From assembly GCA_030748365.1 (NCBI GenBank), contig JASMME010000103.1, positions 1 through 5,505 on the forward strand: a stretch of 5,505 nucleotides of DNA, read 5' to 3'. Positions 1 through 5,283 of the stretch are shown here, in pieces. The DNA comes from Lutibacter sp. (GTDB lineage Bacteria > Bacteroidota > Bacteroidia > Flavobacteriales > Flavobacteriaceae). Each line of letters begins with the position of its first letter. Position 1 is the first letter of the stretch. The notes beneath the pieces are model-generated. The model was not told the DNA's origin. It made no database searches and saw only the letters and a list, made by a program, of their open reading frames with translations. The position numbers were made by a program, and so were the translations under genes.

Positions 1-702
1 TTCATCACTTTGAATATGTGCTTCATACCATGCAAATCGACCTTCTATTGGTTGATGGGAATTGATCAGAAGATATGTGTTCCCATCCACCATTCTCTCT
101 GGTGCAACGGCAAATGCATTGGAACCTGATGAAAACTCATTAGCCCCGAAAAATTCCTGAATTCGATTCTCGTTTACAGCCTTTAGTGCCATGCCCAAAC
201 CAGCCATTAGAGATAAACTGAGTGTGTAACTCTTTACCAGATCCTGTGAGACCACGGGAAACAACTTTTTATGAAGTTTTTCTTTGGGGTGTGCCTCTGC
301 AAATGCATTCAATCCCTGAACATAACCGTCCAACACTGCTCTGTATTCAGTAGATAGGTCTAACTCAAATCGAGCATCAACAAGCGAATCTATCTTCAGA
401 AACCGGAGCCCAAAATCGAAGAGCACCCCATCCTTTCCTTCCACCTCTCCCAGTCTTCCTTGTCCTGCCAGAACACCTCTTTGAATATTGTCAAAGTCGT
501 CCTCGGCATGCGCATAAGCCAAACCGTACGCAGCCTCTGCATCGGTTGGTGCAAAAATGTGTGGCACCCCGAACGTATCTCGAACTATGGTTATGTTCTC
601 GGGGTCTATCTCTGCTTCTGCAACCGAAACAAAAAGAAGGAATGCCAGAAAGCACATCATCATCTTTTCTAAAACGATGGTGAAATTCTCTTTTGGTTTC
701 AT
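1..702 (-). CDS. Penicillin/AHL-acylase-type Ntn hydrolase (peptidase S45), N-terminal part
   Basis: The frame is open from an ATG at 702 to the left edge (234 codons), so the C-terminal two thirds are missing; family members usually have 700-850 residues. Residues 1-30 form a signal peptide (hydrophobic from about residue 17, AEA before the likely cleavage), so the enzyme should be periplasmic or secreted. The alpha-chain signature is clear: ITIVRDTFGVPHIFAP at 37-52 and AYGLAYAHAEDD at 58-69. The autocleavage site is G193/S194 in GSNAF. Ser194 would become the N-terminal nucleophile of the beta chain, and His216 falls at beta position 23, as in the PvdQ-type acylases. The family hydrolyses amide bonds of acyl-homoserine lactones, beta-lactams or lipopeptides; the substrate cannot be read here. 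ATGs at codons 14-16 (663-655) are alternative starts giving a more compact signal peptide. No strong Shine-Dalgarno is visible. Confidence 0.88.
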   Translation of the reverse strand, partial: MKPKENFTIVLEKMMMCFLAFLLFVSVAEAEIDPENITIVRDTFGVPHIFAPTDAEAAYGLAYAHAEDDFDNIQRGVLAGQGRLGEVEGKDGVLFDFGLRFLKIDSLVDARFELDLSTEYRAVLDGYVQGLNAFAEAHPKEKLHKKLFPVVSQDLVKSYTLSLSLMAGLGMALKAVNENRIQEFFGANEFSSGSNAFAVAPERMVDGNTYLLINSHQPIEGRFAWYEAHIQSDE

Positions 703-722
703 AGCATTTGTCCGGTGCAGTT

Positions 723-836
723 TTACTTTTTTACGATCATTTGTTTGCGGTCAACTATTTGCCCATCAACTTTTAAGGCGTAGAGATACATTCCGCTTTT
801 AAAATCAGACGCATTTAAAACCACACTTTGAATGTC
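723..836 (-). pseudogene. Orphan C-terminus resembling a T9SS sorting domain
   Basis: The last 37 codons before the TAA at 725-723 encode a sequence ending SGMYLYALKVDGQIVDRKQM-IVKK. This is the pattern of Bacteroidota C-terminal domains that guide proteins through the type IX system or end tail-fibre-like surface proteins. The frame remains open leftward in protein terms to about position 1020, but that extension has only a TTG start and no recognisable fold. Neither of the other two minus-strand frames gives a convincing continuation. I read this as the tail of a larger secreted protein that lost its body by deletion or several frameshifts. It ends only 20 bp before the acylase start. A short real protein cannot be excluded but is unlikely. 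Confidence 0.5.
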
Positions 837-1115
837 CGTATTCAGGTTCAACGGATGATATTGATGTTCATGAAAGGTGAATCGCCATATTCTCAAGAAC
901 GAATCTATGAACTGATCGACCTCTTTTTTGATTAAGACCAACTGGTAAGAATACGTTATAATGTAAAAGGCACGTATAAACCTGCCTTCTTGTATTCGTG
1001 GAGCCAAGTGTAATTGACCACCCTAAGGTCCAGATAAACCGATAGATTACTTAATGGTGGGAATTCAATCATTGGTGCAATTTGGTTCGGTTGCCAAATA
1101 TTTCAAAACGAAAAT
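837..1115. other. Stretch without a supportable gene
   Basis: All three minus-strand frames here are broken by stops or lack a good start. One frame holds a 38-codon ATG-to-TAA segment starting near 1072, without recognisable similarity. A short inverted repeat, ATTTGG (1080-1085) against CCAAAT (1094-1099), lies just downstream of the 1116-1526 gene, but no T-run follows it. The stretch probably contains the decayed body of the gene whose C-terminus lies at 723-836. Confidence 0.4.
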
Positions 1116-1526
1116 TCAATTTTCCGTGTTGTAATAGTCCCTGACCCATGCTTTCAATTGATTGTCGGTCATAACATCTGCTCTTTCAACCGGATTGGTC
1201 TTTGCGTGCAGTATTGGGTAGTTTTTCCGTATTTCTGTGTGCAGTTTTTCACCAGTTTCTGCAGGACCGAATATTACGATTTCATCTGCATCTTCCACCC
1301 TTTCAACTACGTTTTTGAAATACTCAGCAAACTGTAGATTTTCCCTGTTCAGATACTTGCTGTCCTGAACCACGTCCTGAGGCCCACCTTTGAATTTTGT
1401 TCCACTTCCGCCTTTCGGATTGTATTCTTCAACTTGCGAATCGATAATGTCGAGTTTTTCCTCTCCCTTTTCGATGGATACGATTTTTGCCCCTCTTTTA
1501 TCTATCCAGATTCCAACTTTCTTCAT
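1116..1526 (-). CDS. Small protein resembling bacterial eRF1-domain-like ('translational machinery') family
   Basis: This complete 136-residue gene runs from an ATG at 1526 to a TGA at 1118-1116. No signal peptide or membrane segment is visible, so it should be cytoplasmic. It begins MKKVGIWIDKRGAKIVSIEKG (residues 1-21), a beta-strand pair typical of this family. A glycine-rich middle follows (GGSGTKFKGGPQD, about 39-51), then a charged helix (about 58-77), the strand-turn DADEIVIFGPAETGEKL (about 79-95), and a tail motif ADVMTDNQLKAWVRDYY (about 117-133). I recognise this layout from short Bacteroidota and proteobacterial proteins related to the central and C-terminal domains of release factor eRF1, often annotated as hypothetical. 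No biochemical role is established to my knowledge. It appears to be a single-gene transcription unit with a hairpin (1551-1574) about 25 bp upstream. Only an A-rich leader, not a Shine-Dalgarno, precedes the start. The gene itself is secure; the family is from memory of the pattern. Confidence 0.75.
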   Translation of the reverse strand: MKKVGIWIDKRGAKIVSIEKGEEKLDIIDSQVEEYNPKGGSGTKFKGGPQDVVQDSKYLNRENLQFAEYFKNVVERVEDADEIVIFGPAETGEKLHTEIRKNYPILHAKTNPVERADVMTDNQLKAWVRDYYNTEN

Positions 1527-1544
1527 TGTTCTTATTTTAATTGC

Positions 1545-1656
1545 CTACAATGAGCCGCTGAACGCAGCAGCTCAATGAGAGCGGAAATTATAAAAACCCA
1601 TGGAACATCCGTAACATTGATATCTGCGGATTAATGCAGTTTCGGTTTTGTTGTAG
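1545..1656. repeat. Non-coding stretch with inverted ends and an internal hairpin (attC-like shape)
   Basis: This 112-bp interval between two small minus-strand genes is bounded by CTACAA (1545-1550) and its exact reverse complement TTGTAG (1651-1656). Weaker inverted similarity extends inward on both sides (CCG and GCA blocks). At its left end lies a strong hairpin: GAGCCGCTG (1552-1560) pairs with CAGCAGCTC (1565-1573) around a 4-nt AACG loop, with one G-T wobble and an extra T-A pair outside. Size and shape recall integron attC sites. However, the ends do not match the RYYYAAC/GTTRRRY core sites, so this is a description of a structure and not an attC call. Confidence 0.35.
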
Positions 1657-1666
1657 CACGTTTTTT

Positions 1667-1960
1667 TTAATTATTCAAACACAAGGTTTCCAGAAATTCA
1701 ACCTTCTCTTCTTTTGTCCAGAAACCATCTGAAACCGTCAATAAATAGGCGGTGTCATTTTTTGCTCCGCATAAATAAAATTGAGATGGGTTCTCAGTTA
1801 AGATGTTAATAATGTAATTGTCTTCTGTGTTTTTCACTATGATTTCAGATGTATGCCCGCCTTGTAAACAGGCCTCCGTTTCTAATCGGTAGCTGTTTTG
1901 AACAAATTCAGTTTCATCTTTTTTTCTGCTTTTTGCAGAAGTAGCTAAATAAATGACAGT
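1667..1960 (-). pseudogene. Lipoprotein-like small gene lacking its start
   Basis: An open frame of 97 codons ends at a TAA (1669-1667) and is closed upstream by a TAA at 1963-1961. It contains no ATG and no plausible GTG or TTG start near its beginning. The translation looks like real protein: a charged start (KSRKKDETEF), then SYRLETEACLQGGHTSEIIV, then ILTENPSQFYLCGAKND, and the end FWTKEEKVEFLETLCLNN. A run of seven A sits at the frame's left protein end. Removing one A would join it to a frame reading LFSYFCKKQKKDETE, the shape of a lipobox cysteine followed by lysines, but that frame also closes 11 codons further up. I infer a 5'-truncated or multiply frameshifted gene for a small lipoprotein of unknown function. 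Confidence 0.45.
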
Positions 1961-1987
1961 TTAAATGTTAATGTAGCGGACTGTTTT

Positions 1988-3925
1988 TTACTTTGTAAAC
2001 ACCAACTTCCTGTAAATGGTTTGATCGCCTAATGTAATTACCACAAAGTAAACGTCTGCGGGCATATTTGTTTGTACCTGTTTCGTGTTCAGTTTGCCTG
2101 TTGCCACCTCACGACCTACCCCATCCATTAGCCTGTAGGTACCTGCTGCCGGTGCCAGTATGATAAACGTTCCGTTGCTGGGGTTGGGGAATATTTTTAC
2201 CTTATCATTAGCAGGCACTGAGGTTCTTACTCCTGTATTGATGAGCACACAGGCTTCGGTACCAAACAGCATGGGTGCTTCCCCTGCCTCAAAGGCGCCT
2301 ATATCAGGTGCGGTGCCGCTGTAGTTGTCGTTAAAGTTTTTTATCACTACACCATCATCAAAGCCCTGCGCGTTGGTTTGCAGTGCAAACTCACCGGGTC
2401 CGTTTCCGGAATCGTAAACCGGGAGTAGCGTATCCGGCAACTGGATGCCGTTGCTTTCATGTGGGTTGCTCATGCACTCGTAGTATATATAACCGTTGTA
2501 AAGATCGTAGTCGAAATCACTTTCACAGCTCAGCAGCGAGTCATCAAAATTAAGGACTGGCCACCAGTTCTTGTAGGTGGTAAAAATGTTGTTTCTGCCG
2601 ATCATGTCATACAAAATACCTCCAGAGGCTGCCATGCCATAACTGCAACCTAAGGGGTAGGTTTGGCCCTGCTCAGGATCATTCTGCAATACAGTATTGT
2701 GGAAGACATACGTTCTGCCGCTACCATACCAGGTGTTGTTCATTACCTTGCCACCGCATTTTATAAACGGGCCTCTTTCGTAGTCGTCAGAGGTATTGAT
2801 GATGCCACTTCTTCGACTGTTGCCTGCTATGTTTTTCCATATATAGAGTGGCCCTTTACTGGTAGACGCTATGGCAATTTTAGCATAAGTACTGTCAATA
2901 TAGTTACCCCATATTCTAACGTTCATGTTAGCACCTTCACTTTCGATACCATCATCCCAGCAATGAGAGATCTTATTACCGTATATGTCTGAATCCCTGT
3001 TAGGGAAACCCCTGAAACTGTAATTGCTTCCGCCACCGAAAACATCGTTGAAGTAATGACCGGTATCTGAATACGCTTCGTTGTAACGTATTACATGGTT
3101 ACCGACTGTATTAAACATGCTTATTGCCTGCGCCCCTATCGGGTGGAAGGTAGAGTCTCCGCTGTAGAACCGTTCTTCTGCCCAGCTGTTGGCATCTGTT
3201 CTGGGGTGATGCATTTTGTTGCATTGAATGATGACGCGCTCAATGTTTGCACTGGTGTAATCGGAGTAAATAGCGGACTCGTAATTCAGGCCCCATCCTG
3301 AATTATCTGTTTTTCCCCAACCGCTAATGTCACACTGTTCTATAACAATATCGTTGCAGTTATCGAATATCTTTATCCCGTGTGTTGAAGCTGCCCTTAG
3401 TGTTGCCCCTCTTAAAATGATATAGGAAGTGCCGTCTGCAATCTCCACACAATGGTCGTAGTTGTCGTCCACATCAATTACTGCACTGTCCCCTTCGGCA
3501 TGGGTGTAAAGCACGTATCCTCCTGCTGTGCCCGATTGGTTGATCACATACGTTTGATTGGAAGTTGTGGGCAGGAACACCGTATCTGAAACGGGAAAGT
3601 TCTCGCTCCAGGTAGTGGCATTAAAACTGGCTGAATCGCTCAAATCACTCAAAAGCAGTTTTATATCGTACTCGGTATCGGATTCCAAGTGCACAATGCT
3701 GCCCCTGTATTCCTGGTCGACAGTATCAAACCACAGTTCCAGTACCTGGTTCCATTGCGTATTGCCCGTTTTCCTGTAATCCACAGAACACGCAATGGTA
3801 GTATCTCCACCTGATGGACTCCAATAAATTCCAAGGCTGTGAAACGTAGGTACAGCGGTCTGCCCCATTACCACAGCAACAAAACACGTTTGCAGAATAG
3901 CTGATGTGATCAAATATTTCTTCAT
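1988..3925 (-). CDS. Secreted right-handed beta-helix protein with T9SS type A sorting domain
   Basis: The start is the ATG at 3925 (645 residues). It is preceded six bases upstream by AAAAGGAGG and followed by a signal peptide (MKKYLITSAI, hydrophobic to about 20, cleavage near GQ at 21-22). An in-frame ATG at 3958 would add 11 residues ahead of the signal peptide and is less likely. Residues about 24-118 resemble an Fn3-like or phosphatase-N-like beta-sandwich (YWSPSGGDTT, VDYRKTG, YRGSIVHLESDTEYDIKL). Residues about 125-548 are short beta-strand turns typical of a right-handed parallel beta-helix, e.g. HGIKIFDNCNDIVIEQCDI (182-200) and DDGIESEGANMNVRIWGN (324-341), ending in PDIGAFEAG (540-548). 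Residues 575-645 are the sorting domain (KIFPNPSNGTF at 577-587, ending YRKLVFTK). The protein should cross the outer membrane by T9SS and be released or anchored on the surface. Such folds often bind or cleave polysaccharides, but no catalytic site can be assigned. It appears to be a single-gene transcription unit, divergent from the IS110 transposase. Confidence 0.92.
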   Translation of the reverse strand: MKKYLITSAILQTCFVAVVMGQTAVPTFHSLGIYWSPSGGDTTIACSVDYRKTGNTQWNQVLELWFDTVDQEYRGSIVHLESDTEYDIKLLLSDLSDSASFNATTWSENFPVSDTVFLPTTSNQTYVINQSGTAGGYVLYTHAEGDSAVIDVDDNYDHCVEIADGTSYIILRGATLRAASTHGIKIFDNCNDIVIEQCDISGWGKTDNSGWGLNYESAIYSDYTSANIERVIIQCNKMHHPRTDANSWAEERFYSGDSTFHPIGAQAISMFNTVGNHVIRYNEAYSDTGHYFNDVFGGGSNYSFRGFPNRDSDIYGNKISHCWDDGIESEGANMNVRIWGNYIDSTYAKIAIASTSKGPLYIWKNIAGNSRRSGIINTSDDYERGPFIKCGGKVMNNTWYGSGRTYVFHNTVLQNDPEQGQTYPLGCSYGMAASGGILYDMIGRNNIFTTYKNWWPVLNFDDSLLSCESDFDYDLYNGYIYYECMSNPHESNGIQLPDTLLPVYDSGNGPGEFALQTNAQGFDDGVVIKNFNDNYSGTAPDIGAFEAGEAPMLFGTEACVLINTGVRTSVPANDKVKIFPNPSNGTFIILAPAAGTYRLMDGVGREVATGKLNTKQVQTNMPADVYFVVITLGDQTIYRKLVFTK

Positions 3926-3930
3926 AATTT

Positions 3931-3939
3931 GCCTCCTTT
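3931..3939 (-). promoter_or_regulatory. Strong Shine-Dalgarno of the beta-helix gene
   Basis: On the minus strand AAAGGAGGC lies five to six bases before the ATG at 3925. This near-perfect anti-16S match decides the start over the in-frame ATG at 3958. It is notable because Bacteroidota genes commonly lack a Shine-Dalgarno, and the other genes in this window show none. Confidence 0.75.
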
Positions 3940-3943
3940 TGTT

Positions 3944-3957
3944 TGCCATATGTGGCA
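3944..3957. repeat. Small inverted repeat upstream of the beta-helix gene
   Basis: TGCCA (3944-3948) and TGGCA (3953-3957) form a 5-bp inverted repeat around TATG, immediately upstream of the Shine-Dalgarno. It could be an operator or a 5'-leader hairpin. It is short enough to be chance. Confidence 0.25.
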
Positions 3958-4041
3958 TATAATGACCTGCTAAAGCACGTTTTAATGTGTTTTAGGTATC
4001 CTAAGCTTGTTCCGTATTAGATTCATAACATTTATTAACCG

Positions 4042-4204
4042 GAAAGAACAGAAGAGTGGACTAAGACCCCGTTAGGTTTAAGGACGATGGATCCTGTCAA
4101 CATAGATGGTCCCCACTCTTCTCCTGTAGTAGCACGATCAGTTCTCTGAGCCTTTTGAGCTCGTTTATAGGTAAGTGTGCCAAAACAGGTGTTGTTCTTT
4201 CACA
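4042..4204 (+). ncRNA. Candidate IS110 bridge RNA
   Basis: IS110 recombinases are directed by a bridge RNA encoded in a non-coding end, with one loop matching the target and one matching the element ends. Here AGAAGAGTGG (4050-4059) pairs perfectly with CCACTCTTCT (4113-4122), and AC/GT pairs continue inward after a 2-nt bulge. The enclosed loop of about 53 nt contains a small hairpin (4062-4080) and a near-repeat GATGGATCC/GATGGTCC (4086-4094, 4105-4112), suiting a target-binding loop. A second, weaker stem-loop follows: GCAC (4132-4135) with GTGC (4177-4180), enclosing GAGC/GCTC (4148-4151, 4159-4162), suiting a donor-binding loop. AAGTGTGC (4173-4180) resembles the right-end sequence AAGTGTAC (5196-5203). 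TGTTCTTTC (4193-4201) is complementary to 4042-4050. No promoter is called, and the ends of the RNA are inferred. Confidence 0.5.
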
Positions 4205-4218
4205 ATGTCCTAAGACAT
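4205..4218 (+). promoter_or_regulatory. Hairpin overlapping the transposase start codon
   Basis: ATGTC (4205-4209) and GACAT (4214-4218) pair around a CTAA loop. The second arm includes the first two bases of the transposase ATG. In the mRNA this could limit translation of the transposase. The stem is only 5 bp, so the effect would be mild at most. It could instead be the 3' end of the bridge RNA structure. Confidence 0.3.
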
Positions 4219-5185
4219 GGATAAAGTTACATCAAAACAGGTGGTGGGCATCGATGTATCCAAAGATACTTTCGATGTGTACAGTAAGGAGAGCGGACAT
4301 GCTCAGTTCAGCAATGACACCGAAGGGTTCAATGCATTCACCGGAACCCTTGGTAAGGATCAGCGTTGTGTAATGGAAAGTACCGGCAGCTACCACCAAC
4401 GGTTGGCGCTCTATTTATTTGAGAGAGGCTTTACGGTAAGTATCGTCAACCCGCTATCGATAAGGCGATACATTGAGATGAAGCTTGTTCATGTTAAGAC
4501 CGACCGCAGCGATGCCTGCTGGATCTGCAGCTATGGTGTTGAGCAGTCCGAGGATCTTCGGGTATGGCAACCATCCAAAGACTACGTTGAGCAGTGTGGA
4601 GCACTGATAACCGTAAGCATGCTCTACCATAAGCAGAGCACAGCTTTGAAGAACAAGTTGCACAGCCTGCAGAGCCGAGGTCATACCAAAGGCGCGGCAG
4701 TACGCTCTTTGAAGCTTCAGCTCAAACGTACCAGAGCAGAACTGGAGAAGCTGGAAGGGGAGATGGAGCAGTTGATAAAGGAGCATGAAGGTGAGCTGTT
4801 CACCCACATCACCTCCATACCGGGCATTGGCCGTAAGACGGCCATGTTCCTCATTGCCATAACACAGGGGTTCGAAGGTTTTGAGAGCCACCGCCAGGTA
4901 GTGAGTTATCTGGGCCTTGCACCCACCGAGCGCACCTCGGGCAGCAGTGTACGCGGCACAAGGCGCATCAGCAAGGCGGGCAACCCAGCGGTGCGTAACC
5001 GGTTGTTCATGTGCAGCTTCACGGCCTGTATGTACAACCCACAGTGCAGAGCTTTATACGAACGGTTGGTGGCAAAGGGCAAGAGTAAAAAACTGGCATT
5101 GATAGCCGTATGCAATAAACTACTTAAACAGGCCTTTGCAGTGGCACGGTCGGGCATGCCGTACGACCCGCATTACCGTGTATGA
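4217..5185 (+). CDS. IS110-family transposase (DEDD/serine recombinase)
   Basis: This complete protein of 322 residues has the normal family length. It catalyses RNA-guided excision and insertion of the element. The N-terminal RuvC-like domain shows the four acidic residues: Asp13 in VVGIDVSKDTFDVY, Glu54 in VMESTGSYH, and Asp96 and Asp99 in VKTDRSDA. A basic and acidic coiled-coil stretch spans about 163-192. The C-terminal Transposase_20 domain begins with a helix-hairpin-helix, SIPGIGRKTA (200-209), and carries TSGSSVRGTRRISKAGNP (240-257). By comparison with IS621, Ser241 of the TSG motif is the likely nucleophile. One oddity is Cys101-Trp102 after Asp99-Ala100, where many relatives have a basic residue; the other motifs are intact, so it may be active. 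No Shine-Dalgarno precedes the ATG, but a small hairpin overlaps it. The bridge RNA candidate lies directly upstream. Confidence 0.95.
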   Translation: MDKVTSKQVVGIDVSKDTFDVYSKESGHAQFSNDTEGFNAFTGTLGKDQRCVMESTGSYHQRLALYLFERGFTVSIVNPLSIRRYIEMKLVHVKTDRSDACWICSYGVEQSEDLRVWQPSKDYVEQCGALITVSMLYHKQSTALKNKLHSLQSRGHTKGAAVRSLKLQLKRTRAELEKLEGEMEQLIKEHEGELFTHITSIPGIGRKTAMFLIAITQGFEGFESHRQVVSYLGLAPTERTSGSSVRGTRRISKAGNPAVRNRLFMCSFTACMYNPQCRALYERLVAKGKSKKLALIAVCNKLLKQAFAVARSGMPYDPHYRV

Positions 5186-5192
5186 CGTCAAC

Positions 5193-5235
5193 TAAAAGTG
5201 TACTGCTAAAGGGATAGTGTTAAGTGACACTTTTA
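5193..5235. repeat. Inverted repeat at the IS110/IS3 junction
   Basis: TAAAAGTGT (5193-5201) is the reverse complement of ACACTTTTA (5227-5235), with 25 bases between. A nested palindrome AAGTG-A-CACTT lies at 5222-5232. It spans the likely IS110 right end and the likely left end of the IS3-type element, so it may hold transposase-binding sites of either. Confidence 0.45.
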
Positions 5236-5236
5236 T

Positions 5237-5260
5237 AGCTTCAAAGCATGCTTTGAAGCT
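5237..5260. terminator. 24-bp perfect palindrome, terminator-like, between the two transposase genes
   Basis: The arms AGCTTCAAAGCA and TGCTTTGAAGCT are exact reverse complements with no spacer. In RNA this gives a 10-bp stem with a CAUG loop, followed by a short run of U (5260-5263). It lies 51 bp after the IS110 transposase stop and 23 bp before the OrfA start. It could end transcription of the IS110 gene, block read-through into the IS3-type transposase, or serve as a protein-binding site. The U-run is short, so terminator strength is uncertain. Confidence 0.5.
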
Positions 5261-5283
5261 TTTGAAAAACCTTTAAAAGTTAC

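Larger units (their letters stand above)
3967..5211 (+). mobile_element. IS110-family insertion sequence (boundaries approximate)
   Basis: The element contains the DEDD transposase at 4217-5185 and a structured non-coding left end upstream of it. A long upstream and short downstream non-coding end is the layout of the IS110 group rather than the IS1111 group. No terminal inverted repeats are expected in this group. The nine bases CTGCTAAAG occur at 3967-3975 and again at 5203-5211, and I use them as provisional limits. The element would then be about 1.24 kb, within the family range. An alternative left limit near 4038-4042 is possible, because GAAAGAACA there is complementary to a possible donor guide at 4193-4201. 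The right limit must lie after the stop at 5185 and probably before or around 5211, where an IS3-type end appears to begin. Confidence 0.6.

Noticed and set aside
460..802. Plus-strand frames of 70 and 81 codons near the left end
   Set aside because: They lie opposite the acylase N-terminus and the T9SS-type tail and show no domain of their own.
723..1007. A complete 94-residue gene from a TTG at 1007
   Set aside because: Only the last 37 residues are recognisable, the start is weak and the rest looks like out-of-frame translation.
1080..1099. Inverted repeat ATTTGG/CCAAAT as a terminator of the 1116-1526 gene
   Set aside because: The stem is AT-rich with an 8-nt loop and no U-run follows.
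1545..1656. A true integron attC site
   Set aside because: The ends do not fit RYYYAAC and GTTRRRY, and no integrase gene is in the window.
1924..1940. Hairpin TTCTGC/GCAGAA as a terminator of the beta-helix gene
   Set aside because: For the minus-strand transcript the stem is followed by A, not U, and it lies within another coding-like frame.
2459..3779. Several plus-strand frames of 60-110 codons inside the beta-helix gene
   Set aside because: They lie opposite a gene with clear signal peptide, fold and sorting domain, and their translations have no recognisable domains.
3926..3958. ATG at 3958 as the start of the beta-helix gene
   Set aside because: It would put 11 extra residues before the signal peptide and place the strong Shine-Dalgarno inside the coding region.
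4007..4036. Sigma70-like promoter (TTGTTC with a downstream TA-rich box) for the bridge RNA
   Set aside because: The spacing to the candidate -10 sequences is wrong or the match is poor, and no TAnnTTTG box of the Bacteroidota type is present.
4454..5157. Minus-strand frames opposite the IS110 transposase
   Set aside because: The plus-strand frame carries all the expected catalytic motifs; the antisense translations look random.
4217..5185. Membership in the IS1111 subgroup
   Set aside because: That group usually has the long non-coding, RNA-bearing end downstream of the transposase and subterminal inverted repeats; here the long structured end is upstream.
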